From Clostridiales bacterium (lineage in GTDB: Bacteria; Bacillota; Clostridia; Lachnospirales; Lachnospiraceae): a DNA stretch of 34,630 bases. The notes below the pieces were generated by a model that was given only the letters and a program-made list of their open reading frames with translations, was not told where the DNA came from and searched no databases. Made by a program: the position numbers and the translations under genes. The stretch covers positions 1-34,630 of the forward strand of contig JAAYQP010000234.1 of NCBI GenBank assembly GCA_012519195.1. Direction: 5' to 3'. Shown here piece by piece: positions 23,606 to 33,306 of this stretch (positions are counted from its first letter, which is position 1; the number at the start of each line of letters is the position of its first letter).

Positions 23606-25705
23606 TTATTTATTATTATTTAGTTCATTTACCGGTGCATAACAGCTATGATTTTCGCATAGATAATAGGTTACCCGGTCATTGATCATAGTATAATCCT
23701 TTACATAGTTCGCGATTTTTAATAGTTCTTCTTCATTTTGCTCGGTTTTTAGAAGTACAACGGTATTTGGTTCAAAATTCTCTGCCAGATAATTGGTTAA
23801 TTGGGATATATTAATCTTGGCATCGGAATCTTGGCTACCGCCCTTTTTCCCTGTATCCTCTGCTGCAACACAGACGATTTCCTTAGAGGGGTATAGGGCG
23901 CAGAGCATAGCGATAAGAGAGAAGCTAAAGCCGGAGGGATAATCTTTTACCTGTCCTGCTAGAAAGCGAAGCTGTTGATCGGAATATTCTAAGAAGCGTG
24001 GATTAGCAGTTATATGGGATAATTTCTGCAATAGGTAGCTAGCTACGGAATTACCCGATGGAATTGCTCCGTCATATACTTCCTTCGGACGATAAATTAA
24101 CTGTTTCGCATCCTTGGCATTTAGGAAGAAGCCTCCATTTTTGTCATCCCAGAACTTATCGATCATTTTTTCGGTTATGCTGATAGCTTGCTTAAGATAA
24201 TCCACTTCAAAGGTGGAATCATACATTTCCAATAATGCCATACCTAAGAAGGCATAATCATCCAAATGACCTGGATAATCAGCGCTACCATCCCGGTACC
24301 TGATATAAAGCTCACCATTCTCATCCATCAGTCTTGCATTAATAAAGTCTACTGCATTTCTTGCAATCGTTATATATTCCTCTTTTTGCAGAATTCTTGC
24401 AGCCTTTGCGTAGGCGATAATCATCAAGGCATTCCAAGAAGTTAATATTTTGTCATCCTTATGAAGGGTACTACGATCCTGACGGAATTGATACATTTTT
24501 TCGCAAAGATGAAGGATTCTCTCATTATTCGGTTTCAAATCCGTGTTCTTGATTAGATTTGGAATAGATGCTCCTTCAAAATTACCTTCCTTAGTAATAT
24601 CAAAATAATCACAGAAAAAGGAACCATCCTTATTTTCCAATACCTTGTTGACTTCTTCTGGGGTAAAGACATAGTATTTGCCTTCAACACCTTCACTATC
24701 AGCATCCTGAGCGCAGTAGAAGCCTCCCTCCGGTGAGGTCATTTCTCTTTTGATATACTTAAGAATCTGTTCTGCTACGGTTCGATACAATGGATTCTTA
24801 GTATATTGATAAGTCTCTAGATAGGTAGTACAAAGGAGGGCATTATCATATAGCATTTTTTCAAAATGCGGTACCAACCATTTTGCATCGGTGGAATATC
24901 TGGAAAAACCATAGCCTATATGATCATAGATTCCACCACGGTACATATGCTTGAGGGTATTCTCTACCATAAATAAGGCTTGCTCATTCTGTTCAAGGCA
25001 TGCGTATCGGAGTAAAAACATTAGGTTATGGGGAGTTGGGAATTTCGGCTCATTTCCGAAACCACCAAAATCATGATCAAAGCTTTGTTGAAATTGGGTT
25101 ACAGCAAGGCTAATCAGATCCTTTGAAACTTCGCCATGATTTGACCGGTCTTGGAATTCCCGCTTCATTATGGATGCAATCTGTTCCCCGGTTTGCTCTA
25201 GATCCTTCTGATTCTCATGCCATTGAAGATCAACTTGAGTTAGTAGATCGATCAGTCCTACAATTCCATACCTGGAATGCTTGGGAATATAGGTTGCGGC
25301 ATAGAATGGCTTTTGACCCGGTGTCATTAGGATGGTAAGAGGCCAGCCGCCATGACCGGTTGTTGCCTGGCATACGGTCATATAAACCGTATCAACATCT
25401 GGACGCTCTTCCTTATCCACTTTAATGCTAATAAAGGCTTCATTTAATAGGGAAGCAACCTCTTCATCCTCAAAACATTCATGGGCCATAACATGACACC
25501 AGTGGCAAGTAGAATAGCCAATACTAAGAAAAATCGGTTTATTTTCTTCTTTCGCCTTGGCAAATGCCTCATCACCCCAAGGATACCAATTTACTGGATT
25601 GAATGCGTGTTGCAGGAGATATGGGGATTTTTCATTAATTAAGCGGTTGGGAATTCTTGTGGTTCCCTGTCCTTTATTTGTTACATGTTCCGTGGTTACT
25701 ATCAT
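23606..25705 (-). CDS. YyaL/SSP411-like thioredoxin-domain protein (DUF255)
   Basis: A 699-aa cytoplasmic protein with an N-terminal thioredoxin-like domain (DUF255): [20 protein letters not shown], then CHWC (67-70) and [24 protein letters not shown]. It is followed by a six-hairpin glycosidase-like (alpha/alpha toroid) domain, for example [28 protein letters not shown] and [13 protein letters not shown]. The family is conserved from bacteria to animals (spermatogenesis-associated protein 20), but its reaction is not established. The full typical length is present. A GTG at 25714 overlaps the AAGGAG site, so ATG 25705 is preferred. The MATE gene lies upstream on the same strand with a 116-base gap. 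Confidence 0.9.
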   Translation of the reverse strand: MIVTTEHVTNKGQGTTRIPNRLINEKSPYLLQHAFNPVNWYPWGDEAFAKAKEENKPIFLSIGYSTCHWCHVMAHECFEDEEVASLLNEAFISIKVDKEERPDVDTVYMTVCQATTGHGGWPLTILMTPGQKPFYAATYIPKHSRYGIVGLIDLLTQVDLQWHENQKDLEQTGEQIASIMKREFQDRSNHGEVSKDLISLAVTQFQQSFDHDFGGFGNEPKFPTPHNLMFLLRYACLEQNEQALFMVENTLKHMYRGGIYDHIGYGFSRYSTDAKWLVPHFEKMLYDNALLCTTYLETYQYTKNPLYRTVAEQILKYIKREMTSPEGGFYCAQDADSEGVEGKYYVFTPEEVNKVLENKDGSFFCDYFDITKEGNFEGASIPNLIKNTDLKPNNERILHLCEKMYQFRQDRSTLHKDDKILTSWNALMIIAYAKAARILQKEEYITIARNAVDFINARLMDENGELYIRYRDGSADYPGHLDDYAFLGMALLEMYDSTFEVDYLKQAISITEKMIDKFWDDKNGGFFLNAKDAKQLIYRPKEVYDGAIPSGNSVASYLLQKLSHITANPRFLEYSDQQLRFLAGQVKDYPSGFSFSLIAMLCALYPSKEIVCVAAEDTGKKGGSQDSDAKINISQLTNYLAENFEPNTVVLLKTEQNEEELLKIANYVKDYTMINDRVTYYLCENHSCYAPVNELNNNK

Positions 25706-25821
25706 TTTAAACACTCCTTATGGCTAATAATATCTTTTTGCAAAAATTAATTATAATTTAATATGATTATTATGCCATTAAGGAGTGGAGATTATTAGAT
25801 GTGATTAATTTATATTATTTA

Positions 25822-27222
25822 TTATAAACTTATGGAAGCCCATTTTCCGCTAGAAAAACGTTTCATGCTGGTAATCATACGAAAGCATTGATCCAGTAAG
25901 AGGGAAATCCATGCGCCATATAGTCCAAATCCCAAAGGAAAACATAGTAACCAGGTTAAGAAAGGGCGGATCAGGGCGATGCTGATAAAGGATGTGATTG
26001 CAACAAAAACCGTATCTCCGGCACCCCTTAGGCATCCAGATAGAACAACTTGGGAAGTTTGAAAATGAGTTCCCATAGCTGCAAGGATCAGGATATTGGC
26101 TCCAAGAGCGATAACCTCTGCTTCTGTACTGAATAATGATACGAGAAAATATCTCCCAAGTAGGAAGATGAAAAAGATGACAGTGGAGATTATAAAAGCT
26201 ATACGCTGACCGGTTTTACCATAGATAATGGATAAATCAGGTCTTTTTGCGCCTAGATTTTGCCCTACTAGTGCTGATGCAGCCACGGATAAACCGTCCC
26301 CAAAACAGAAGGAGAGGGAAAGGATATTCATACAGATAATATGTGTTGCATATTCTGTTGTTCCCAATCTTGCTACGATGGCGGCATAGGCTAAAAAGCC
26401 AACTCTCATAAATACTTGTTCTACAAAAGCGCTAGAGCTAACTTTAAAGATAGGATTTAAAAACTTATGACCAAGTGCCCAACCGGCTTTATGATAAAAA
26501 TTCAGGTATGAATTTTTCCGAAATAGAGTAATAATTGAAATGCAGAAAGCAGTACATGCCCCTATGGCAGTGGCGAATGCTGCTCCTCTTACTTCCAGTT
26601 TAGGGAATATACCAACTCCATTAATTAATAAGTAATTAAATAAAATATTAACTAGGTTACTGATTAAATTGGTGTGCATCGATATCTTTGTATTGCCACA
26701 ACCTCTCTGGGCTGCATTGACTGTAAGATTGAGTGCCTGAAATGGTATACTAACCATAATGATTCTGAAATAATCGATCGCCTCGGAAAGATAGCTTTCC
26801 TGAGCGCCTGCAATTAGCAGTATAGGTTCAGCAAATAGAAATCCCAGTAAAGCCATTAGTAGCGATCCGATTAAACTTAGTATCATTCCATTTCGAAGGG
26901 TGCGATTGGCACCAGCTTGATCCATCTGTCCTTTTCTACGGGCGGTTACCGCGGTGATTCCGGTATTTAGGGAGAAGATGGCGGCTAATAAAATTAATTT
27001 GGGTTGATTGGTAATCCCTACAGCGGTTATGGCGTTTTTCCCTAAAGTACCAACCATAATAGTATCCACGGAACCTACGAGTCCAACCAATAAGGCTTCC
27101 ATAGCAGATGGCCATGCCATTTTATAGAAATGTTTATATACTTGGGAAGTAGCAGGTAAGTCACCAATAACTTGATCGGGTTTTATCATTTTGTTCACAG
27201 AGAATAAGTTTGTCATATGCAA
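25822..27222 (-). CDS. MATE-family efflux transporter
   Basis: A 466-aa membrane protein with about twelve helices and the two-fold MATE repeat. Signatures include MAWPSAMEALLVGLVGSVDTIMVG in helix 1, GITNQPKLILLAAIFSLNTGITAVTARRKGQ, NAAQRGCGNTKISMHTNLISNLVNILFNYLLI, and in the second half ALVGQNLGAKRPD and CLRGAGDTVFVAI. Members export drugs or metabolites using Na+ or H+ gradients, and the substrate is not predictable. The start may be TTG 27222 (nine bases after AAGG) or ATG 27216. The gene is preceded by the amine oxidase gene and a strong terminator, so it is transcribed separately. Confidence 0.9.
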   Translation of the reverse strand: MHMTNLFSVNKMIKPDQVIGDLPATSQVYKHFYKMAWPSAMEALLVGLVGSVDTIMVGTLGKNAITAVGITNQPKLILLAAIFSLNTGITAVTARRKGQMDQAGANRTLRNGMILSLIGSLLMALLGFLFAEPILLIAGAQESYLSEAIDYFRIIMVSIPFQALNLTVNAAQRGCGNTKISMHTNLISNLVNILFNYLLINGVGIFPKLEVRGAAFATAIGACTAFCISIITLFRKNSYLNFYHKAGWALGHKFLNPIFKVSSSAFVEQVFMRVGFLAYAAIVARLGTTEYATHIICMNILSLSFCFGDGLSVAASALVGQNLGAKRPDLSIIYGKTGQRIAFIISTVIFFIFLLGRYFLVSLFSTEAEVIALGANILILAAMGTHFQTSQVVLSGCLRGAGDTVFVAITSFISIALIRPFLTWLLCFPLGFGLYGAWISLLLDQCFRMITSMKRFSSGKWASISL

Positions 27223-27342
27223 TGTATTTATCCTTACCTTTCTAAAAAACTAATTAATAAAAATTATACCACTATAATATGATAAATCAATGAAGATACA
27301 AACATCAATAGTTTTATACATTAAAAATAGGTTGATATATGC

Positions 27343-27395
27343 AAAAAGTAGGATGTTAGGGAGAGATTTTTATTTCTCCTAACATCCTACTTTTT
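27343..27395. terminator. Strong terminator after the amine oxidase gene
   Basis: AAAAAGTAGGATGTTAGG (27343-27360) and CCTAACATCCTACTTTTT (27378-27395) are perfectly complementary over 18 bp. The minus strand leaves the stem through a T-run, ending amine oxidase transcription upstream of the MATE gene. Confidence 0.95.
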
Positions 27396-27423
27396 AAGCT
27401 TAACTAAGATCAATTACTATGAA

Positions 27424-29112
27424 TTATAAAGAGGAGCCATTAGAAAGAAAGCTAGTAGCCAATTGGTTAGCAGCAGCCTTTCCGGTATATAGAGCTCCCT
27501 GAAGCCATCCATGTTTGGTTGAAAGATGTTCCCCCGCAAAAAACACCCGATTATTAAATTCAGGTTGAAGCATACAAAAGTTAAATCTGATTTTTTGACT
27601 AGGTATGGCAGAGGCAAATGCCCCTCTAAAATTGGGTTCCGCATTCCAATGGACTGTTTTGGTGGCTTCAACAATAGAATTAAGGAAGCCTCTGGGAAGG
27701 CCATGGACCTCTTCTACATTTTCCCGTATGACTTGATAGCGTCTTAGGGGATCCAGATTCCCTAATCTGACGGCATCCAGATACAGATTATAGGATGCTA
27801 ATAATACGCCGGGGTCTTCCGGGGATGTCAATTGATTTTCTGGCATATGGACATGGTCTACAGGGTAGAATATGGATTGGATCGGAAGATCCGTAAAGGA
27901 TATACCTCCAAAGATATTTCCATAATCTGTTTTCCTTTCCCAAAACCTACGGTTACATAGAAAGGCAGTCTTCATGGCATCAAGATAATTATATTCAAAG
28001 ATGGCCTGCATTTTCTGATTGCTGAAGAATGGTTTAATCTCAACCTCCCTCAATGAAGAAAAGGGTAGGGCGCAGATAACATAATCAAATATATCGACAA
28101 AATCTCGGACCTCTTCTTTGCATCGATAGCGTACCACGATTTTGTCACGGTATGCAGATTGATAAATTCCAGTGACATAACGGCCAGATTGAAAGCAAAC
28201 AGTGCCAAGAAGGGATGCCGGTTGATTTCTGTATTGGGATGGCTTTTTTTCTTGAAAGGATTGATAAAATGCCATAGGAAGGTTAACATTTCCGCCATCG
28301 ATAGAATATATATTCCTATAGTCAAAGGTGTAGTCTTCGTTTATAACTTCATTATAGCTTAGATTTAAATAGGAGCCGGTTAAGGGGTTTGTACCGGATA
28401 ATAAGCTGATGGCTCCTTGACTAAAACCTAAATCTTCTAGATATTGACGTAAATTCTTAGTTAGAAAAGGTAGGTATTCCGATGAATAACTGGGGAGAAT
28501 TTGCAACATTTCTGCACGGACCTCTGGGGTAAGCTGACGTATCTGGTATTCAAATGCATAGTCCATAAGTTCATCCCAGGGAGTAGCCCGTTCCTGTGGT
28601 GAAAGCTCATATTTAGGATATAAATATTGTTCTATAGAATCGGATGTTCTTAATCTGGTATTATGTACATAGAGAAAGTTATTACGGGTTGGTGAGGTAA
28701 GAGAAGTGGTTCTTAAGTTAAATAGATTAATATAATGCCAAGTAGTTTCATGGCTAACTGGTATTCTATAAGCTCCAAATTCAGCATAATACTTTTTGTT
28801 ACGATCAAAGTAATAAGTATATACTCTTCCTCCAATTCTGTCATCGGAGGCTTCCAAAATCGTAATGTCAGCACCCAATTTGCGGAGTTCATAGGCTGCT
28901 GCCATACCGGCAACACCGCCTCCTATAATGCCGATCTTAACACCGTGCATTTCACCGGCAGCCACGATATTTGTAATATCCTCTGGTGGACTAAGATGTT
29001 TAATAATACATTCATAATCTTCGGGTCTTCCGGCTGCTTCCAGGCTGTTTCTTAGTATTTCATGGCGTTCTTCATCGCTTGGATTTTTTACAGGATAGAT
29101 CGGTGCATACAT
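27424..29112 (-). CDS. Flavin monoamine oxidase family protein
   Basis: A 562-aa FAD-dependent amine/amino-acid oxidase. After an N-terminal extension of about 57 residues, the FAD dinucleotide-binding motif is IGIIGGGVAGMAAAYELRKLG (GGGVAG at 64-69), ending in the ribose-binding acidic ITILEASDDRIGGRV. The C-terminal flavin-contact segment is VFFAGEHLSTKHGWLQGALYTGKAAA. The layout matches bacterial L-amino-acid oxidase/tryptophan monooxygenase-like enzymes such as B. subtilis YobN. No signal peptide is seen, so it is probably cytoplasmic. These enzymes normally use O2, so its role in an anaerobe (oxygen removal, or another acceptor) is open. It starts after AAAGGAGAGG, divergent from trxA. 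Confidence 0.85.
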   Translation of the reverse strand: MYAPIYPVKNPSDEERHEILRNSLEAAGRPEDYECIIKHLSPPEDITNIVAAGEMHGVKIGIIGGGVAGMAAAYELRKLGADITILEASDDRIGGRVYTYYFDRNKKYYAEFGAYRIPVSHETTWHYINLFNLRTTSLTSPTRNNFLYVHNTRLRTSDSIEQYLYPKYELSPQERATPWDELMDYAFEYQIRQLTPEVRAEMLQILPSYSSEYLPFLTKNLRQYLEDLGFSQGAISLLSGTNPLTGSYLNLSYNEVINEDYTFDYRNIYSIDGGNVNLPMAFYQSFQEKKPSQYRNQPASLLGTVCFQSGRYVTGIYQSAYRDKIVVRYRCKEEVRDFVDIFDYVICALPFSSLREVEIKPFFSNQKMQAIFEYNYLDAMKTAFLCNRRFWERKTDYGNIFGGISFTDLPIQSIFYPVDHVHMPENQLTSPEDPGVLLASYNLYLDAVRLGNLDPLRRYQVIRENVEEVHGLPRGFLNSIVEATKTVHWNAEPNFRGAFASAIPSQKIRFNFCMLQPEFNNRVFFAGEHLSTKHGWLQGALYTGKAAANQLATSFLSNGSSL

Positions 29113-29238
29113 TTAACGTACCTCTCCTTTATGTTACAATAGTAATATATTTTAAACATCCTCAAAATATAACAAAATTGGGCAAGCTATGAGTAAAAAT
29201 GACGCTAGTAATTTACGAAAATATGAATAATTAATAAT

Positions 29239-29253
29239 TGTGATAACATCACA
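29239..29253. promoter_or_regulatory. CRP/FNR-like dyad between amine oxidase and trxA
   Basis: TGTGATAACATCACA is a perfect inverted repeat (TGTGAT-AAC-ATCACA). It resembles the CRP consensus TGTGA-N6-TCACA but is one base shorter. It lies midway between two divergent starts, about 126 bases from each, and a Crp/Fnr-family gene lies 700 bases away. Confidence 0.45.
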
Positions 29254-29378
29254 GAAGCTAAAGTAATATCGTGTTATAGTAAGATCACCACCAAAACAAA
29301 AGCATAAGAAAGAAAAGAATTGCTGCATAATCATTTTATATAATTTAATCATATTAATTTAATTAGGAGGGTTTTATT

Positions 29379-29693
29379 ATGGCAACGATAAAAATAACAA
29401 AGAATAATTTTGATCAAGAGGTATTAAATTCAAAGGAACCTGTATTATTGGATTTCTGGGCATCTTGGTGTGGACCTTGCCGTATGGTAGCTCCTACCGT
29501 AGATGAAATTGCAGAAGAGGTGAAGGGAACTGCCAAGGTCGGTAAGATCAATGTGGATGAAGAAAGCGAACTTGCATCGCAATTCCGTGTTATGAGTATT
29601 CCAACATTGATGGTAGTTAAGGATGGTAAAGTTGCTGCTACCGCAGTTGGGGTAAGACCGAAAAAGGACATTTTAAGAATGTTGGAAATTTAA
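29379..29693 (+). CDS. trxA: Thioredoxin
   Basis: A 104-aa classical thioredoxin, the cytoplasmic general disulfide reductase. It has WASWCGPCRM (C31 and C34), the buried LLDF strand before it, and the cis-proline in MSIPTLMVVKDG. The length is standard. It starts at ATG after AGGAGGG. No thioredoxin reductase gene is adjacent. It could supply electrons to the CcdA-TlpA fusion encoded earlier, which is an inference from pathway knowledge. A hairpin follows at 29763. Confidence 0.95.
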   Translation: MATIKITKNNFDQEVLNSKEPVLLDFWASWCGPCRMVAPTVDEIAEEVKGTAKVGKINVDEESELASQFRVMSIPTLMVVKDGKVAATAVGVRPKKDILRMLEI

Positions 29694-29762
29694 GGTTGCT
29701 ACTTAATTGGATTTATGATAAATTTAATATTAAAGTCAGGAGACTGATTTCATAGTCATGAA

Positions 29763-29820
29763 AGGGAATGAAACAGACAATGTGGCATAGTTGCCTTGTC
29801 TTGTAGCATTCCCTCGCTTT
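29763..29820 (+). terminator. Probable terminator after trxA
   Basis: AGGGAATG (29763-29770) pairs with CATTCCCT (29807-29814), with an inner GACAA / TTGTC pair. The tail CGCTTTGTATAT is only weakly T-rich, so this is a moderate call. Confidence 0.5.
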
Positions 29821-29955
29821 GTATATACCGATGTATGGAAAACATACATAGTACAATCTCGATTGGAATAATTATTACGAGTAAGATATCGTAAAATTAG
29901 AGTGCAATATGCAGAAGCTTATTTGAATAATATATGTTGAATAGGAGGAGGTAAC

Positions 29956-30633
29956 TTGCTAAGTAGAGAAGACCTGTCGTTCATCCAAGATACCCTGAGC
30001 TTTTGGAAAAATCTTAATAAGGAACAAAAGAAGCTACTGGAGCATGCCTTGGTTAAAAAGCAATTTAATGTGGGAGAATCCATGAGGGGTAATTCGGAAT
30101 ATTGTGCAGGACTATTTTTGATCCAGCAAGGTCAGGTAAGGGCTTATATTATTTCTGAGAGTGGTAAAGAAATCACTTTATATCGCCTATTTGATAGGGA
30201 TGTTTGCATCTTTTCTGCTTCCTGTATTTTAAAAAATATTAATTTTGATATCTTTGTTGAAGTTGAAAAAGAAACAAAAGCCTTTCTAATTCCAACTGCC
30301 TCCTTTCTAAAGCTCTCAAAAGAATCGATTGCAGTTCAGTCATTTACTAATGATTTAATGGCTTCTCGCTTTTCTGAGGTTATGTGGATCATGGAGCAGG
30401 CCTTATTTACAAGCTTTGATAAAAGGTTGGCTAATTTCTTACTAGATCAGATTGCGATTGAGGAAAGTAATACTTTGAAAGTCACCCATGAACGGATTGC
30501 CAACGACCTGGGAACGGCGAGGGAAGTGGTAACTAGAATGCTGAAGTATTTTCAAAGTGAGGGGATCGTCGAACTGAATCGTAAAACCGTAAAGATACTG
30601 GATGAAAATAAACTGTATCAGCTCACTCAGTAA
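29956..30633 (+). CDS. Crp/Fnr-family transcriptional regulator
   Basis: A 225-aa regulator with an N-terminal cyclic-nucleotide-binding-like beta barrel (FNVGESMRGNSEYCAGLFLIQQGQVRAYIISESGKEITLYRLFDRDVCIFSASCIL), a long dimerisation helix (residues about 125-155) and a C-terminal winged helix, VTHERIANDLGTAREVVTRMLKYFQSEGIVEL. The N-terminal Fe-S cysteine cluster of true FNR is absent, but cysteines in YCAG and CIFSASC are typical of this clostridial subgroup. The signal is unknown. It starts at TTG 29956 following AGGAGGAGG. The nearby CRP-like dyad at 29239 is a possible target. A repeat copy lies just downstream of the gene. Confidence 0.85.
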   Translation: MLSREDLSFIQDTLSFWKNLNKEQKKLLEHALVKKQFNVGESMRGNSEYCAGLFLIQQGQVRAYIISESGKEITLYRLFDRDVCIFSASCILKNINFDIFVEVEKETKAFLIPTASFLKLSKESIAVQSFTNDLMASRFSEVMWIMEQALFTSFDKRLANFLLDQIAIEESNTLKVTHERIANDLGTAREVVTRMLKYFQSEGIVELNRKTVKILDENKLYQLTQ

Positions 30634-30667
30634 ACAAATCAATGCGATATAAACCATAATAATATAA

Positions 30668-30739
30668 ACAAGATATACTAATTTCCTTGCTCCGTGGCGT
30701 GTATGCACGCAAACCTCGCTCAGAAATAGTATATCTTGT
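30668..30739. repeat. Repeat core nested in a 13-bp inverted repeat (copy 3)
   Basis: The core 30686-30726 (CTTGCTCCGTGGCGTGTATG to GCAAACCTCGCTCAGAAA) is enclosed by ACAAGATATACTA (30668-30680) and its exact complement TAGTATATCTTGT (30727-30739). Inside, GCGTG-TATG-CACGC forms a small hairpin. It lies between the Crp/Fnr gene and the AlkD-type gene and may end the former's transcript. Confidence 0.8.
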
Positions 30740-30804
30740 ATATAATATGGATTAATAAGTATCGCAATAATCTACACACAGTAATAACCGGAAGGAGAAA
30801 GTAT

Positions 30805-31506
30805 ATGGACAATGCACAGTTGATCCGGCAACGATTAATAGAATTGTCAGAGGAGCAATATCGGGCATTTTCGGCCTCCCTGACACCGGGTAAAAAGAAT
30901 ATCCTTGGCGTACGCCTACCGAAACTTAGAAAATTAGCCGGGGAGATCGTTAAGGAAGATTGGCGGACATATCTTAGTCAAGCCTCGGATGAATCGATGG
31001 AAGAGGTATTATTGCAAGGGATGGTAATTGGGAAGTGTAAGACAGATATTGAAGAGCTTCTAACTCTTGTAGCAAGATTTATTCCTAAGATTGATTGCTG
31101 GCCGGTATGCGACAGTTTTTGCAGTAGCTTAAAGATGGTTCATCAATATCGTGAGCGTTTTTGGGAATTCTTACAGCCTTATCTTTTATCCGATCAGGAA
31201 TATGAGATACGATTTGGCGTCGTAATGCTACTAAATTACTATGTATTGCCGGAATATGCCCCTGCCGCCTTCCATCATTTTGATCGTATAAAACATGAAG
31301 GATACTATGTTAAGATGGCAGTTGCCTGGGCGATATCAATCTATTTTATAAAACTCCAGGAGGAAACCTTTGCCTACCTCAAAAACAATAAATTAGATGA
31401 TTTCACATACAACAAAGCTCTTCAAAAGATTACCGAATCATTAAGGGTAGATAAAGAAACGAAGGAAATAATCCGGAGTATGAAGCGAAAGAATACCCTA
31501 TCCTAA
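30805..31506 (+). CDS. DNA alkylation repair protein (AlkD-like DNA glycosylase)
   Basis: A 233-aa all-helical HEAT-like repeat protein of the AlkC/AlkD family, which excises positively charged alkylated bases such as 3- and 7-methylpurines. The key residues of B. cereus AlkD can be matched: Trp99 and Asp103 in CWPVCDSF (AlkD W109/D113) and Trp175 in MAVAWAISIYF (AlkD W187). Other conserved parts are ILGVRLPKLRKLA and YEIRFGVVMLLNYYV. The length is normal. The frame continues upstream, but ATG 30805, with GGAAGGAG, is the start. The beta-CASP nuclease gene follows after 40 bases, so the two are probably cotranscribed. Confidence 0.9.
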   Translation: MDNAQLIRQRLIELSEEQYRAFSASLTPGKKNILGVRLPKLRKLAGEIVKEDWRTYLSQASDESMEEVLLQGMVIGKCKTDIEELLTLVARFIPKIDCWPVCDSFCSSLKMVHQYRERFWEFLQPYLLSDQEYEIRFGVVMLLNYYVLPEYAPAAFHHFDRIKHEGYYVKMAVAWAISIYFIKLQEETFAYLKNNKLDDFTYNKALQKITESLRVDKETKEIIRSMKRKNTLS

Positions 31507-31546
31507 AATGGGATCAATATAACGTACACGTAAGGAGGAAGGTTGA

Positions 31547-33145
31547 ATGAAATTAACATTTCTAGGTGCAAGCCATGAGGTTACAGGAAGCTGTTTCTAT
31601 CTTGAAGCCTGTGGGAAGCACATATTAATCGATTGTGGAATGGAACAGGGAAGGGATTCCTTCGTAAATCAAGAACTTCCGATTCCGGCTGCCATGGTAG
31701 ATGCTGTTCTTCTAACTCACGCGCACATGGATCATTCGGGAAAACTCCCCTTGCTATATAAGCAGGGCTACCGCGGAAATATTCACGCTACAGGGGCTAC
31801 GACTGCGCTATGTGATCTTATGCTCCGTGACTCAGCTCATATTCAGATGAGTGAGGCGGAATGGAGAAACCGAAAAAGGAAACGTTCCGGAGGAGCACCT
31901 TACGAGCCAATCTATAATATGGAGGATACCCTGGCCACGATTCGAAGATTTGTATCTCATGATTATGGTAAAAAGTTCTCCTTGTACGAAGGTATTGAGA
32001 TTCGTTTCACCGATGTGGGGCATTTACTGGGTTCTGCCAGTATTGAAGTTTGGGTAACGGAAGAAGGAGTTACTAAAAAAATTGTATTCTCCGGAGATAT
32101 CGGTAATATAAATCAGCCACTGATCAATGATCCTCAGTATATTAGTGAAGCTGATTATGTTGTGATGGAATCAACATACGGTGACCGAAACCATGGTGAG
32201 AGGCCGGACTATATCGGAGAACTGACACAGATCATCCAGTCTACCTTGGACCGGGGAGGTAATGTTGTGATACCATCCTTTGCGGTAGGTAGGACACAGG
32301 TTTTACTATACTACTTGCGTAAGATTAAGGATAGTCAGCTAGTGAAAGGACACGGGGATTTCAAGGTTTATATAGACAGTCCGATGGCAATCGAATCCAC
32401 TCAGATCTTCCATGAAAATATGCTTGGATATTTTGATGAGGAAGCGCTTGATCTAGTCAAAAGAGGAATTAATCCCATCTCCTTCCCAGGATTAAAGACG
32501 GCAATCACACCGGAGGAATCAAAAGCAATCAATTTCGATGGGGAACCTAAGGTTATCATCTCTGCCTCCGGAATGTGTGAAGCTGGCCGCATTCGTCATC
32601 ATCTAAAGCATAATTTATGGAGAGAGGATAGTACCATCCTTTTTGTGGGCTATCAATCGGTTGGATCCCTTGGACGACTTCTACTGGATGGAGCATCTGA
32701 GGTAAAATTATTCGGAGAAATTATTCAGGTAAATGCTAAGATCGCTAAGTTATCGGGTGTTAGCGGACATGCGGATCGGGATGGCTTACTGAAATGGCTA
32801 CAAAGCTTTGCGAAGAAACCAGAAAGAGTATTTGTTGTTCATGGGGATGACCAGATCTGTGAACAATTTACGGAGTATATTCGAGATCGCTTAGGATATC
32901 AAGCAGTTGCTCCTTATAGCGGAACCACCTATGATTTAAAAGAAAATATATGTGTCGTTGAAGGAAGGAGGATCCCGGTAGATAGGGCACAGGAAACAAG
33001 AAAAGCCAGCTCTGCATTTGAGCGACTTGTTAATGCAGGGAAACGTCTTCTTGTCGTTATACAAAATAATAAGGGTGGAACCAACAAAGATCTTGGGAAA
33101 TTTGCAGATCAGATCAATGCCCTATGCGATAAATGGGATAGATGA
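31547..33145 (+). CDS. MBL-fold beta-CASP RNA-metabolising hydrolase
   Basis: A 532-aa cytoplasmic metallo-beta-lactamase/beta-CASP protein, the family of CPSF-73-like and RNase J-like ribonucleases. The zinc motif HAHMDH (58-63) is intact, followed by DVGHLLGSASIEVW, FSGDIGN and STYGDRNH. The beta-CASP part has VVIPSFAVGRTQVLLYYL and ISASGMCEAGRIRHHL, and the RMMBL C-terminal piece has SGHADRDGLLKWL and VFVVHGD. It is the YPO/TTHA0252-like single-polypeptide form with a C-terminal extension of about 60 residues. The likely activity is endo/exoribonuclease, with targets unknown. It starts after AAGGAGG, 40 bases behind the alkD-like gene. Confidence 0.9.
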   Translation: MKLTFLGASHEVTGSCFYLEACGKHILIDCGMEQGRDSFVNQELPIPAAMVDAVLLTHAHMDHSGKLPLLYKQGYRGNIHATGATTALCDLMLRDSAHIQMSEAEWRNRKRKRSGGAPYEPIYNMEDTLATIRRFVSHDYGKKFSLYEGIEIRFTDVGHLLGSASIEVWVTEEGVTKKIVFSGDIGNINQPLINDPQYISEADYVVMESTYGDRNHGERPDYIGELTQIIQSTLDRGGNVVIPSFAVGRTQVLLYYLRKIKDSQLVKGHGDFKVYIDSPMAIESTQIFHENMLGYFDEEALDLVKRGINPISFPGLKTAITPEESKAINFDGEPKVIISASGMCEAGRIRHHLKHNLWREDSTILFVGYQSVGSLGRLLLDGASEVKLFGEIIQVNAKIAKLSGVSGHADRDGLLKWLQSFAKKPERVFVVHGDDQICEQFTEYIRDRLGYQAVAPYSGTTYDLKENICVVEGRRIPVDRAQETRKASSAFERLVNAGKRLLVVIQNNKGGTNKDLGKFADQINALCDKWDR

Positions 33146-33194
33146 AACTTTAGCATAGGCCAGTAAAAATGATCTGACAACTAGCAGAAATGGT

Positions 33195-33223
33195 TTGACA
33201 AGGATTTTTGCTTCCTCTATTAT
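33195..33223 (+). promoter_or_regulatory. Sigma-A promoter of the PilJ/GAF sensor gene
   Basis: TTGACA (33195-33200), a 17-base spacer and TATTAT (33218-33223) are near consensus. The leader to the TTG start is about 75 bases. Confidence 0.75.
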
Positions 33224-33306
33224 AATAGTATATTGTCGTATTCTGCCTATTATAACTATGCCCAGTAGGATTACGAATATCTGAGTATTGACTGGAGGAA
33301 GCAAAC

